Positions 35,327 to 47,600 of a DNA stretch of 64,000 bases are shown here, piece by piece. A model generated the notes under the pieces. That model had not been told where the DNA came from. It saw only the letters and a program-made list of their open reading frames with translations, and did not search any database. This DNA comes from Ascidia mentula (Eukaryota > Chordata > Ascidiacea > Phlebobranchia > Ascidiidae), in contig OX387203.1 of the NCBI GenBank assembly GCA_947561715.1, forward strand, positions 16,678,001-16,742,000. The letters run 5' to 3'. Made by a program: the position numbers and the translations under genes. The stretch's first letter is position 1. Each line of letters starts with the position of its first letter.

Positions 35327-35680
35327 CGTGATTACTGAGGACATAATTGTACATTGCATATAACTAACTGCTTTTTTGATTGCCAGTTTTAACGGAAAAT
35401 TGAAATATCCCGTGTGTAACTTACCTTGTGTATTTTGCTGTAAAATAATACAACCTGGCATATATTTGGGTGTGTATAATTTTTGCTTTATAAGAGATTA
35501 GTTTAAAGTTGCTGCGTTGCCACCAAGCACATCTAACCTCTCAAACTTAGCTGACTCTAACACAGAGTTGTTAATGCAACAAACGCAAGTAGAACACCTA
35601 AACGAAAAAAAGGAATAACAAAACATCAGCAGTGTAACTCCACTTCCTCAACATAGTAATTAAAACTACAGATGGTAAAC

Positions 35681-35866
35681 TGCAGTAAGGGTTTATTAGG
35701 TCTCATCATTGAAGCTATGTTGTGACTTCAACGATATTGTCACCTAAGTAGCCGGCAAGCCTTCCAGTTTGTGGTGACTGTACAGCCACCATTAACCATT
35801 GGCTGACAAGACACCATACCTGCAATTATCAAACCGATTAAATCGAAACAGTGGTCCTATCTGCAG
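35681..35866. repeat. Dispersed hammerhead-type inverted repeat, degenerate member
   Basis: Bounded by CTGCAG on both sides. It contains AGGTCTCATCA near the left and AATCGAAACAGTGG near the right, as in the better element at 43,236-43,432, with the middle segment (TGGTGACTGTACAG) inverted relative to that element. Confidence 0.5.
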
Positions 35867-35995
35867 TTCAGTATAAAAAAAAACACTATTGGCTATATTG
35901 CTTATACTGTTGGTAACAGCATTTGCTTGGCAACAGAGTTTCCACTGCTTGGTTTTCGCCGGGTTGCACTTAGTTTGGAACCTTGTGGTTAATGC

Positions 35996-36806
35996 ACCAA
36001 AACAAAAGGTGTTCCGTACGTTCGAATGTTACTTCTGTTAGCAGCTACAGAAACTTTACCTTGCTTATTAAGTCTGCGTTCCATTCCAGTTGGTGGTAAA
36101 ACGCTGATTTCAGCTCCTGTATCAACCAAAAAATCCTTCCAGAGGTTTTGTCCCATAAGTAAAACAGGCTGTTACTCAATGCCGGCCGCTACAACAGCTA
36201 GGTGCGGTAGGCCGAATCGTTTCCCTGAAAATCACAAGGTGGGGAGCTTTCTTTCCAAAACTCTCATGATAGAAGCATGGGCGCATGTTGTTAGTTCCAC
36301 GTTTAGTTGATGAAACAGTTTTTCTTCGCTGCAAACGCGCAACTTCAAAAAGCTTGATCATCTAGACAGGCTTGCAATAACGAATCTGCTTGTCTTGCCA
36401 TATATTGCGACAATCCAGAAATTGCTGACCGACTAAAACAGTACGATTTTCAGCTGGCATACGTTCCATAAACAATTCTCAAAATAGAAATCCACCTTTT
36501 TTATTGCTAAGCAGCGCAAGCATTTCATCCATGAGGGCGGAAGGTAATTTGTCACCCAAATGAGACATATGAAGTATGAAGTAAATGCTTCGCTCGAAGT
36601 GAAAGTGCCAAATAAAATGCCTCTAATAAACGTTCCTTGATTGTTTCATAGCGATCCTCTTGCGGCGGATTCGAAATGTTTTGTAGAACAAATTTTGCCT
36701 CTGCTTGCTGGAACCAAACTATTGGCTGCGCGGTCCAAAATGTAGGCAGCTTGACTGCCACTGCATTCTGAGACTCTGTGCTGCTGTTGTTCATAATGCA
36801 AATCAA
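35996..36806 (-). pseudogene. Ty3/Gypsy-type retrotransposon gag-protease fossil
   Basis: Reading leftward from 36,806: gag-like VKLPTFW...WFQQAEAKFVLQNI, then YETIKERLLEAF, then LGDKLPSALMDEMLALL and CFYHESFGKKA. A retropepsin follows with FLVDTGAEISVLPP (DTGA at plus 36,112-36,123) and SNIRTYGT. This gag-then-protease order is typical of Ty3/Gypsy elements. In-frame stops and a deletion inside gag show it is dead. Reverse transcriptase and LTRs were not found. It lies between the two EGF+TM exon pairs. Confidence 0.75.
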
Positions 36807-37900
36807 AAATTCAGCGTTTTTGATAGGTCGGGGTCACCACCGAGGCGAGTTGCTCTTTATTGTACGAGCGTGTCTTGAAAACTAAAACTCAAACCAGGAA
36901 CTTAGCACAAAACGAGAGAACGTAGAAAGAAGGCAACATATCCGCTACGTTAAACTTCACCACAATTCGGTGTAAGCATGTGTTTTAGTGTCCTATATGT
37001 ACATACTGCAAAAACGTTCCCAACCATTGGAAGGTAAGATTTTTATTTGATCATACGCTTTTCTGTTACACGCATTATTTTTCTCCCAAGTTCTGGTTTT
37101 GGTTATTTTTACAACCACAGCAATTGGTTTATCTTCAATGGATGGTAGAATAGGAACCATTATTACACCATAGACCATTCAGCTGCAATACACCATCCCA
37201 TGGTTGGCTCAAGTACGAGATTTCGATCGCAGCATACGTTTATGATTGCCTTGTGACAATTCATTTCCGTACGATAATTACAAGCTAATTTGGTGTTTAT
37301 TCAAATATTCAGTGATTATTTGCAACAATTTTTGGATTGATTTTGCAGACAATCTTTTACTTTGTTCAAAACAATTTGCGAAATAGTGACAGGCTGTTAC
37401 TATTTTGACGACAGTTCAGTAAACAACATTAGAGATGAAACTGGATTCGAACACCAGCAAGGGACACAGACATCACAATGACCGACAAGCCGTCTAGAGC
37501 CGCAACAATGGACTTCGCAGGAGAAGATCACCAAGTACCAGGACATGCGACTTGCAAATACAGAATCTGTGGAATGTCAAAGCGCATGTTGTCCTGATTG
37601 TCTTACTGTATGTACACTTGGGAGCTGACTTCCACATCTAACCAAGTACCTAGACAGCCTTGCACAATGAACTATCCCGGGTCTCCCATAGGACAGGTAA
37701 GGACTGGTAAGTCCTCTGAAGCTCAGACACAATACCAACCAACCACGAGAGTCGTGAAAAACAAATAATAAACAATCGAATAAGTAAAGTAATCAAAAAA
37801 AATTACCACAATTAAATGCCAAGGTAGAATTGCATAGGAAGAAAATAATTTTTGCTTCTTTTTTTTCTGTTTTGGTCCTTTTTTGTAAGTTTGTTTACTT
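36807..37900. other. No supported gene
   Basis: Possible 5' remains of the Gypsy element, but no repeat ends or frames could be supported. Confidence 0.3.
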
Positions 37901-37949
37901 TTGACGATTTGTCTTCGTTCTTTCAAAGGCAACTTTAGACGCATAGGGA

Positions 37950-38262
37950 AACCAGGGCCAATGTTTTGCCAGCAATCTATGTATGCAACAATGGCGTATT
38001 AAAAAGCAGCAAACTAGTGAAGCTGCGATAGTGTAAATATAGCAAACCCGCATCAACGTAATTTCGTTCATCTTTTCGATCACTGCCAATCACGATTCTG
38101 ATAAATTTATTTTCGGACTATGATCATCCAAGAATATAACCATGCTGACGTCACGGGTGTCTTTGAAATATTTCTCTCAAGGGCCGTGGTGTTGTACATA
38201 TTTTACGGGAGATTGTATTTCTTGTGCCCGAAAATAAATATAGAACTGCAACCATGCAACAA
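37950..38262 (-). repeat. Block shared with the DNA upstream of the kinase-KEN gene
   Basis: Two patches match 48,180-48,480: an 80-bp stretch (shared GGGAGATTGTATTTCTTGTG and GCAACCATGCAACAA) and the short GATCACTGCC/GGTCACTGCC patch next to an acceptor-like site. It looks like an old paralogous fragment of the same gene's upstream part. Its coding status is unclear. Confidence 0.35.
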
Positions 38263-39809
38263 TGGCCTGTGTGTTGTGGCCAGATTGTTTTCAATTCGGT
38301 TTGGGTTGATACTCGCAAGTATAATGGGCGTCGCCATACCTTATTCACCAAACATATATAAATTCTCTATACTGAGAGCTATGGAAGCCATGTTTTTCCT
38401 TCAAACAACCATGTCGTATTTCACATAACGTAAGAATATTATTATTTAGACCCGCCATTGCGCCACGTAAGGTCGAGCACCCCAAATTGTCAGTGTCAGG
38501 TTTAGAATCAGTGTAATGACGGTGTTGTATTCGTAACACCTGAGTCACTGACACGTACGTGACTTCCAAAAATACCAAAATGGGGATTTGGGGTAGCAAA
38601 AAGTACAGCACAGCAGCCGGTCAAGACATATTTCATAAACCACAGAGAAAATAAATGATTGCTTGAAAGTAAGCAATTCGAAACCCTGCATTGGGTCTTT
38701 AAGTTTAAACAAGCCGGCAATTAAGCGAACTGTCGCTATCTATAGGATCCTGTACAAGCGATACGAAACAAACGACATTCTATACCATTAACGGTATACG
38801 CGGAACAGACAGAGAACACAATAATAGTGCACTAGGCGATCCTTGTCTACATAAATCTTAGATTACTATGCAAAATATAAAAAAGGATGAATTCAAGAAA
38901 GGAACCACGACTAAACCGGACCAAATTACAGCACTAGAATGTGCGGTAATGCGCTATACAACAATGATACGGTTCCATTTTATGCATGCTGGGTGTAATA
39001 AAGATTTGTATACATTGCTTGAATGTATAGCCTAAATAAGAAATAACATTCCGCAACAACCACCATTCGAAATGGTCATAGTTTGGTTTTTAAAATGTCT
39101 TTTTGTCTGGTCACAAAAAAACCAAAAGTACAGTTTTTCAGGTAATGTCTTTCAGGTAAGAATAACATTTTTCAGCCAAATTTAAATACGCTTGAATATA
39201 AAACAAACAAATCACAGGCAATTTCCTACCAAACACAGCACAATTTAACCGCGTATTCTCGGCGTTAATTTTTTTGTTCAATGACTGATACATTCCGAAC
39301 AATTAACGTCCAACGTATTGTTGACGGGGAAATGCCACATAAAACGATTCGCCGCACTGATGGACAGGGCTTGCGAGCTGTCGGTGGTCTATACAGAATG
39401 TTTTTTTAAAAACAGAATGTGGTAGAAGGCACAACTCCGTAACTTATTACAATATGGGACTTTTCGATGAGGTCGTTGCGCAGTTACGCGAACGTTTAAA
39501 TTGACCAGCGCGTTTAAATCGCTTCTTGTATATTTTTGCTTTTAACCAAAATTTTGCAGGCTATTTTGCGATGACGTAATAGATTGACACACAATTACCG
39601 CCAATTTTAAAAACTAATGTTGAATTTATAATGCAAATGTGGTCTGCCAGTCTTGCAATATTGAATGATACAAAAACAGAATAAGCTTTTATCCATTTAA
39701 TTCAATTCCGCAATCATTCGCACACCAAATATAGATTTGGTTTTAAGTGGTCACTTCTTCGGAAATAAATGTTTTTCGTTAACTACAAAAATTTCTGCAT
39801 ATTGTATAG
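38263..39809. other. No supported gene
   Basis: AT-rich intergenic or intronic DNA with only short frames. Confidence 0.35.
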
Positions 39810-40285
39810 GAAAATGGTGGATGTTCAGATTTCTGTAACGATGATCTTGGAGTTGTTCAATGTTTCTGTTTTAAAGGCCGCCTTCTCGGGAAGGACGAAA
39901 AAACTTGCGTTGGTGAGAACAAAGCTTAGTTATTTATTTACATATACTTTTAAAGTCTAGTTATAATCATTCATGTTCCGCTAACCAAGCAACTTTTGAC
40001 ACTGGTGAACATTTTACGTTTTGGTGATATGTGCATGTTGATATTCAGCATATTTACAAAATTTTTACTTACTTTAGTATATGTTTGTATGCAGAGGTGG
40101 AAGGAGCGTTGAAAATTAAAGGTTTACAGGATATGAATGGTGTTTACATATCAGTTGGATTTATCGTTCTTCTGCTTGTTATTGTGTTGGGGATGATTGC
40201 TTGGTTCGTAAGAGGAAGATGTAACGAGAGAACTGATCGTAGATCGTTGCAGTCAAAGACATACATGTACATCCCTGCCAAATAA
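39810..40285 (+). CDS. Second EGF + transmembrane terminal exon pair
   Basis: Two exons, 39810-39912 and 40095-40285. The EGF exon has the same length (103 nt), phase and cysteine pattern as 34694-34796 (NGGCSDFC...CFCFKG...KTC). The terminal exon starts EVEGAL, with a TM helix VGFIVLLLVIVLGMIAWF and a longer basic tail ending YMYIPAK. No other exons of a second gene lie in the 4.5 kb upstream. It is either the 3' remnant of a tandem duplicate or an alternative 3' end for the gene at 28,793; the phase permits the latter. Confidence 0.7.
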
Positions 40286-41322
40286 CTGATCGTTTGCTGC
40301 CAAGTTGTATTTGTATTAAACACATGCATGAATACTTGACTAACTGAGTTTGTGGAACACTTTGTAAATACAAGCCGTCATATGTATGTAGAGTTTTGAT
40401 TTTTGTATTCAAACAGAATGAGGAAATCTGAGATAGTGACACACATGAGATCTGTACTTCATTATTCATGTTGAGATGTAATTTTGTCAATGGATCTGTC
40501 GTATTTCAAGATGATTAAGTCTCAAACAACCTTAATTAAAGTTTGCATGCTTCTGTGTACCCAATTAAGAACAATGGTAATGAAACGGAAATCTTTGCAA
40601 ATCAAAGAACAAAAGAAAATGATGACTTGCTCGTGATCATCCAAAAATGGTTTGTTCTTATGCTGACATCAGAGCAGTTACAATTTATGCAATGATTTTT
40701 ATTATTTACCTGTGGTCAAAAAAAGATTACCACTTGCATTGAGTGAAACAAAAAAAAAACACCAGCATGGGTTAAGTGCAACCGAAAGCCCTTTTTTAGA
40801 AATATCTGTACAGTCAAGTCCTAAAGCGCATGCTCTGAATTATTCTTTCAGACGGTTGCTCCTACAGAAGATAACAGCCCTGAAATTTGAAAAATATTGC
40901 GCTGAAAATTGTTTCTGTGGTATGTTAAACTTTAAGGTATTTTCTCACATAAAGTTTGCTTGTCACCTGTGACGACAACGTTTTTGGGCGTTCAGCTCCT
41001 TCTTGATACAAATCGTAAAACAGCAGATGTCGGAAGTCAGGTCCTTTATGGAATAACATATCTGTGTCCCGTTCATATGAGAACCAAATTCGAAAATCCA
41101 AAAAAGTGGATGGCATTAGATTTTATCGAATAAGGATTTGAAATTTTTTTTTTTAATAACTGGCTTACAGCTAACACTTCGACAAGCTACAACTGTGTCA
41201 TGCGTTCGACCCGACGTCAATGGCAGGCTTTAAAACCACAAACTACACCAAACCAACTGCTCAGGATAACTTGTCCGCAGCAAGTACATCGAAATCCACA
41301 TTCCCTCGTAAAGAGTCAGTGG
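40286..41322. other. No supported gene
   Basis: 3' flank of the terminal exon pair; no recognised element. Confidence 0.35.
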
Positions 41323-41932
41323 ACATGGCACTGCGCCTGCGCAAACTTATTTGGGCCACGATTTTCCCCAACTTCCTACGACTGTCGCCTAAAGAACTAC
41401 ATCTGCAGATCAAGGCAGCGATTGTTTACAGAAGAGGACAAACTATTGTACAGCAACTGTGCAACTACAAACACATAGCACATCAAATAGAGCATTTAGG
41501 GAGTGGCCAATCAGCCCCGTATGGTCATTTTGCGCTATGTGTCCATCATGGTAAATATGAGTCGACCGTTCTGTGCACACCGTCGGTACAATCAAATTGC
41601 GCCAGCGATTAACATATAGTGACTACGGCATTGACGTGGCGCCATGCAAAGAATGCGGGCCTCAGAATGCGGGGCTCAAAATGTTGGGCAGACCAAAATC
41701 CATTTTTCCACCCGCTAACACGCACAGATCGACGTGGAACAAGTTTCAATGCCTATTAAACAATGACGCCACAGCACTAGGCAACCATTTCAGGAAAAAT
41801 CACATTTACATTTTCCGTCAAAAACCCTCGCCACAACGTTGTTATAGTGTGACTTTCGTGCAGAAACCTTGGATATATGTGAGGACCTGTGGCTGCACAG
41901 GACACGGGCGCAGATCAACGAGCAGAGCATAG

Positions 41933-42626
41933 TTAAGGCCCGTTAACACACCAACACAGTTTGGCACGGCACAGCACAGTCTGGCACACACGGTGTTTAC
42001 ACTACTGGAATAATCGAGCACGACAAGTGCAAGTGACAAGTTACGTTGATATTTTTTTAAGGATGTCACCTTGCATTTCTCTGCCTCGCCAGCGATATTA
42101 TAAGTACAAATTGAAGTTGTTTCTATTGGCCGTAGATATTTATGAACAAAGGGCATGTACTGTTTTACATAGTTACGACATGTCCTGTTTTACATAATTT
42201 TTTACGACGCAAGGTAACACTACAGTTTATTGAACCAAACACCACAGATTATGAAAACAAACATGGTATAATTGAACCAGGACAATGGTTTTCCACAGCA
42301 GCAGCCCGCTGAGACGCCATTCCACATACCGCTTTGTAATGCAGCTACGGCACCATTTCATACGCTCAAAACAATCGCTCACATGTCAAACGCGGTCACA
42401 TCACACAACCACAACTAAAACAATATATGTCCTCTACTTTTAGGCAGTCGCGCTGCACTTTCACATCAATGTGTGCCGAAATGTGCCCAACTGTGCCCGA
42501 ATGTATGATCATCGAGCAAAAGCGAGCACATCCTAGCACAGACCGGCACATCCCATCCCAGCACAGCTCAGCACGCGCGCACAATAAAACAAACACGGAA
42601 TCGTCTGTAGTCTAAAAGGGCCTTAA
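41933..42626. mobile_element. MITE-like element with TTAA target duplication, left arm
   Basis: About 690 bp between TTAA at 41,933-41,936 and TTAA at 42,623-42,626. The ends are GGCCCGTTAACAC and, inverted, GGCCCTTTTAGAC. The inside is rich in short GCACA/GGCACA repeats and has no supported gene. Removing it rejoins the host Penelope-like frame at the place where the copy at 1-639 is continuous. TTAA duplication is typical of piggyBac-type elements, but the family is not assigned. Confidence 0.6.
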
Positions 42627-43013
42627 CACCTGCAGGCAAATAAAATGTGTTTGGTTCTGTACTTATATATTTGCATTGCGCCCTGTGACTGTTTTTGCTT
42701 GCTTTTGTTTGTGGCGTGTTATTTCCACATAATTGTGTGGTGCTATCTACGCACAAGATACTTTTTGTTTGTTTTTCTTCTAATCGTTTCGTTGCTTTTC
42801 CTTGGCGTGTCGTGGTGTGGTGTAAGTGCATATTTCGCCTTTGCCAGATGTTTTGCTTCGGATTTATTTACTTTTTTATATATATTTTTATTGGCAGTCA
42901 GATTTTACTTATTTACATATCTAGTTTTTAATTAGTTTAGTGATAACGTTTCCATGCTTGCTGGACCTGGGTTTGAACTTAGTTTTTTACTTTGCTTCTG
43001 TGTTTTGCATTCC

Positions 43014-43059
43014 ACAGAAGCTGATGATGCCCTTCACAGGGCGAAATATATTTTTCTGT
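43014..43059 (+). ncRNA. Hammerhead-ribozyme-like motif, Penelope-like tail, left arm
   Basis: ACAGAAG (43,014-43,020) pairs over 7 bp, including one G-U, with TTTCTGT (43,053-43,059) as helix I. Between them lie CTGATGA, a bulged T, GCCC/GGGC helix II, GAAA, the 6-nt ATATAT as minimal helix III and T43052 as the cleavage-site H base. The layout equals that at 980-1,019 although the sequences differ, which supports selection on structure. Confidence 0.6.
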
Positions 43060-43235
43060 TTTTAAAAATCTTTAGAGCTGTCTGCCAGATTGATTTTTTC
43101 AGTTTAAACTCAGCAAATATACATATGGTAATCGACAACCTGCCAGGGCGGCTTGGTTTACAGATCAAGTAAAGTTTAAACTACTGATTTTTCATAAGAT
43201 AAGCAAAGTGGAGCCAATAATCTGAATTGTGTAAG

Positions 43236-43284
43236 CTGCAGACAGATGGCCACTTTTTCGACCTAAAAGGTCTCATCAGTGCAG
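43236..43284 (-). ncRNA. Hammerhead ribozyme candidate, minus-strand partner
   Basis: Minus strand: CTGCA, CTGATGA, helix II GACC/GGTC with loop TTTTA, GAAA, a helix III ending CTGT, the cleavage triplet GTC, then TGCAG pairing perfectly with CTGCA as helix I. The core fits the hammerhead consensus. Helix III has one mismatch. Confidence 0.65.
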
Positions 43285-43381
43285 TTGGTGCCCAACGGAT
43301 GACGGTGATTGTATAGTCACCACAAAGTGGAAGTCTTTGCTTGGCCGTTTGGTCAGCAAAGTCGTCTGAAAGTCACACCAG

Positions 43382-43432
43382 CTGCACTGATGAGACCTCT
43401 TAGGTCGAAACAGTGGCCATCTGTCATCTGCA
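43382..43432 (+). ncRNA. Hammerhead ribozyme candidate, plus-strand partner
   Basis: CTGATGA (43,387-43,393), GACC/GGTC helix II, GAAA (43,407-43,410), ACAG/CTGT helix III and a GTC triplet ending at 43,425. Helix I (TGCA/TGCA) is offset by three bases, so this partner may be weaker. It lies inverted to 43,236-43,284. Confidence 0.55.
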
Positions 43433-44134
43433 TGAACCGACGTTTGCATTTTTATATCAGTATTACGTCATCGTGGACAACGAGAACCAAATCGTAAAAA
43501 TATTTATTCCCGTTCGGAAGTTCGCGTGATGCTGATCGTCGACCAATGTTGTATCTCCCTGGTTTCAAACAATGGTGGTTGGATAATGCTCCTGCTTAAA
43601 TGGTATTGGTGATTTATGTCAAAGGTTTACAAAGAACGTCCTTATTTAACCTTACAATTTACTGAAATTCGGTATGTGAAAGTAAACGCTAAACTAAAAA
43701 GCATAATCAACGATCTTATAATTACTAAGCTGAAATATTGCTATGTCATCATCAATTCAATGCACCTAATCGTGTTGCAGTCAGCTAATGTCTTACGCGC
43801 ATTTGTTCAACCAAAATTGTTTTATAATTTGCTATTTCTTTTTTCGTTCACACATTGAAGCCGTTTCAAATTCTTGCCCCTTGTTATTATCAGTGTAGTT
43901 TACACTTGTGGAAAGAGATTACATTCAAGTTGATTTACATTTACCTGTTTTTTTTTTTTAAACTTTGCCGAATCAAGAACCGCTGCATATCGAAGTGCTA
44001 TATTTGCGTCATCTTACACCACCACATTAAACGACAAAGCAACTACTTCCAGGAATGTGTGTTTTATTCGCATCCGCTTGAACATATTTCCAAATAATAT
44101 CTACAATTTCATTCTTGCCAAGTGCCAATTGTAG
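43433..44134. other. No supported gene
   Basis: AT-rich; open frames of up to 80 codons show no domain. Confidence 0.35.
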
Positions 44135-44330
44135 GACCAGGGCAGGCAAGGTTAACTTTAATCCTTTTCACATAAGCAGTTTACGTGGCAACCGATAGAA
44201 ACATAATCGAATAACCAAGCACCAGACTGCAAACACAGGCAGCCCAGGCAAGAGGAAACAATTTACGCTATAACATAAGACTAGCACTTTATTAACAGTC
44301 CACATGGGAAACAGGGTTTACTTAACACTC
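44135..44330 (-). repeat. Inverted diverged unit of the 150-bp repeat and its flank
   Basis: The minus strand carries CGGTTGCCACGTAAACTGC and the GTTTCCTCTTGCCTGGGCTGCC flank. These match 45,690-45,900 in opposite orientation, so related repeat DNA flanks the last two nuclease exons as inverted copies. Confidence 0.65.
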
Positions 44331-44698
44331 ACGTGCAAATTGAACAACTCCAGAATTTTCTTTGTGTTGGTGATGTGGTAATTTAACCTTTTTGCACTAA
44401 TTTCAATTTCCTGTTAACCGAGTCCGTGACGTATTTTAACGTGGCCATCACGTAGGATCATCAAAGTTTTGATGAAAGTACATTAGAAACTTGAAACTTA
44501 CAAACGACTGCAACTAAATGTACAATAAACACACATATGTACAGGCAACAGTTTGACAATTCTCAAAGCTCGCTTATATGAAATACTACATCCTATTAAA
44601 ATGCTTAAAATTCAACTTCTACACAAGTCAACCGGAAACAAGTACAAGTCAATAGGTATAAGTCTACCTTTGTGCAACAATTTCCAAATGTTAAATAA

Positions 44699-47600
44699 CT
44701 ATGCGCAATATTTTTTTCTGTTAGGCAGTTTACTGTCTTCACGGAAGAACTCGTAGCAGTGAATGAGCAAGTGCGGCAAGTTGGCCAGAAATCGCCCCAA
44801 AAACTTGTTCCAGTTTTCCCGTCCTGGTGTTAAACCGAAGTAACTCATTTCCTCTTTTGGCAGCTGAGCGGCATGGGTCGCCTGACATTGTAAATTAACA
44901 TTAGGACATGTGACAATTCACATGAAAACTTTAAGATTCAATCATCATTAAATTATTAGCCACGCAGCACGTCGTCAGGCACGTTGTCGTGTATAATGGA
45001 CAAGGGGAATCTTATTTTTTGTGAATATTGTTCATTCGTGTTGTTGATTTTTGTGCAAACACAATTGCATTGATTTGTTCTCTGTTAAATGGATTTTATG
45101 TTAATAAAAACAAATTACCTTGTTTCTCATCTCGCGAATAATGTGTTGAATTCCATTGCAATCGTGACGATTAAACCTTGGGGTGGCGCCAGTTAAGTTA
45201 AACTTTTTGAACTCTATTTTCCCACTATATTGTGAATCAGATAAATAAGCTTCATTGAACATATTGAACTTTTTTCTGTCAATGTAGTCGACAATTTCCA
45301 AAACACGTCTTACATCCTGCCAGAAAGAGAAGCACATGGTTTAGCCAGTAGTTCTCATTCTTCAGATCCCCTTTTAATTACGTCAGATTGGTCGCGAACC
45401 TTTTGCGTTTTTTTTTTTTTTGCTCCTGCTGAAATTTAAGTATAATTTTTACGTCAAGATGCGCTCTTGTTTGCGGTAAATCAAGGCTGTAACTTGCTTC
45501 TGTAACTTTGCATGTTTTCGGGCATATTATAAAATGCGCAAACATTTCGAAAATATGGGTTTATCAACCACATGGCGTGAATATTTAGAGGTTGCTGCGG
45601 ACCTTTTGACAACACTACACAAATCCTCTGTAAAAAACCATTGGGTTAAGCAACTGCAACCATCTTATAATTACCAAGCTAAATTATAAAGTAAATCCTG
45701 TTTCCCATATGAACGGTTAAATGCTAGTTTATGTGACAGCGTAAATTGTTTCCTCTTCTCTTGACTGCCTGCGTTGCAGTCGGTCACTCTAGTCTACTAC
45801 TATGTCGCTTGACAAGTGCACGATTTGCCTGTCTCGGTCCACCGTAAGGACCAGGCTGGGACATTCTATTCTATACTTTATCGGTTGCCACGTAAACTGC
45901 TTATGTGGAAAGGAATTCAGAAGTTAACGTTCCCTGCCTCGTTCCAGGACCGGGCATAATTAAAGAAAAGACTATGACTTGCTTAGTGGTACGTTGCAAC
46001 TGCCTTAAACCAAAAGAATTCTATGCTCTATCGGTTGCCACGTAAACTACTTATGTGGAAAGGAATTCAGAAGTTAACGTTCCCTGCCTCGTTCCAGGAC
46101 CGGGCATAATTAAAGAAAAGACTATGACTTGCTTAGTGGTACGTTGCAACTGCCTTAAACCAAAAGAATTCTATGCTCTATCGGTTGCCACGTAAACTAC
46201 TTATGTGGAAAGGAATTCAGAAGTTAACGTCCCTGCCTCGTTCCAGGACCGGGCATAATTAAAGAAAAGACTATGACTTGCTTAGTGGTACGTTGCAACT
46301 GCCTTAAACCAAAAGAATTCTATGCTCTATCGGTTGCCACGTAAACTACTTATGTGGAAAGGAATTCAGAAGTTAACGTTCCCTGCCTCGTTCCAGGACC
46401 GGGCATAATTAAAGAAAAGACTATGACTTGCTTAGTGGTACGTTGCAACTGCCTTAAACCAAAAGAATTCTATGCTCTATCGGTTGCCACGTAAACTACT
46501 TATGTGGAAAGGAATTCAGAAGTTAACGTTCCCTGCCTCGTTCCAGGACCGGGCATAATTAAAGAAAAGACTATGACTTGCTTAGTGGTACGTTGCAACT
46601 GCCTTAAACCAAAAGAATTCTATGCTCTATCGGTTGCCACGTAAACTACTTATGTGGAAAGGAATTCAGAAGTTAACGTCCCTGCCTCGTTCCAGGACCG
46701 GGCATAATTAAAGAAAAGACTATGACTTGCTTAGTGGTACGTTGCAACTGCCTTAAACCAAAAGAATTCTATGCTCTATCGGTTGCCACGTAAACTACTT
46801 ATGTGGAAAGGAATTCAGAAGTTAACGTTCCCTGCCTCGTTCCAGGACCGGGCATAATTAAAGAAAAGACTATGACTTGCTTAGTGGTACGTTGCAACTG
46901 ACTTAAACCAAAAGAATTCTATGCTCTATCGGTTGCCACGTAAACTACTTATGTGGAAAGGAATTCAGAAGTTAACGTCCCTGCCTCGTTCCAGGACCGG
47001 GCATAATTAAAGAAAAGACTATGACTTGTTTAGTGGTACGTTGCAACTGCCTTAAACCAAAAGAATTCTATGCTCTATCGGTTGCCACGTAAACTACTTA
47101 TGTGGAAAGGAATTCAGAAGTTAACGTCCCGTGCCTCGTTCCAGGACCGGGCATAATTAAAGAAAAGACTAGGACTTGTTTAGTGGTACGTTGCAACTGC
47201 CTTAAACCAAAAGAATTCTATGCTCTATCGGTTGCCACGTAAACTACTTATGTGAAAAGGATTGAAGTTCACCTAGGAACTCTATGCCTAAACTAAACGC
47301 TACCTATTGCAACATACATTGAACAACCGAGTGGCCACGTAACGTGCGATGTAGCGCATCACCTTTCGCCACCACCTTTCACGACAAGGCGTGATTTTCC
47401 TCAAGAAAATTAGCTTTACATTAGCGGTAACCTGTCCGGTTTTACCGGTCTCCTTTTTACTTGTTAATTTGTCTTGAAATTTATGATGATTTGATATTCA
47501 TCATCATGATAAAAAACTTGTTTTTATCCAAATTGTAATGTGCGCTTTTTTGTATCCTGTTTTATGAAGCCGTCTAAACCTTCTACTATATGTAACTACA

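Larger units (their letters stand above)
41323..43059 (+). pseudogene. Penelope-like fossil in left palindrome arm, split by a MITE-like insertion
   Basis: Homologous to the fossil at 1-1,019. IWATIFPNFLRLSPKE aligns with VWATAFPNILQLSTKE, and YGIDVAPCKEC with YGIYVATCTTC. HRSTWNKF and LDICEDLW also align. At least one frameshift lies near 41,610, and the GIY-YIG core is decayed (QNAGLKMLGRPKS). The coding part stops at 41,932 where a TTAA-flanked insertion begins. The tail resumes at 42,627 and ends in a hammerhead-like motif. Confidence 0.65.

Noticed and set aside
42396..42831. Several overlapping frames of 62-96 codons on both strands near 42.4-42.9 kb and their mirrors
   Set aside because: They lie in the MITE-like insert and the Penelope-like tail; composition is repeat-driven and no domain is visible.
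45866..47265. Regular repeats that could suggest a CRISPR array
   Set aside because: The 150-bp units abut with no unique spacers, and the context is a eukaryotic intron.
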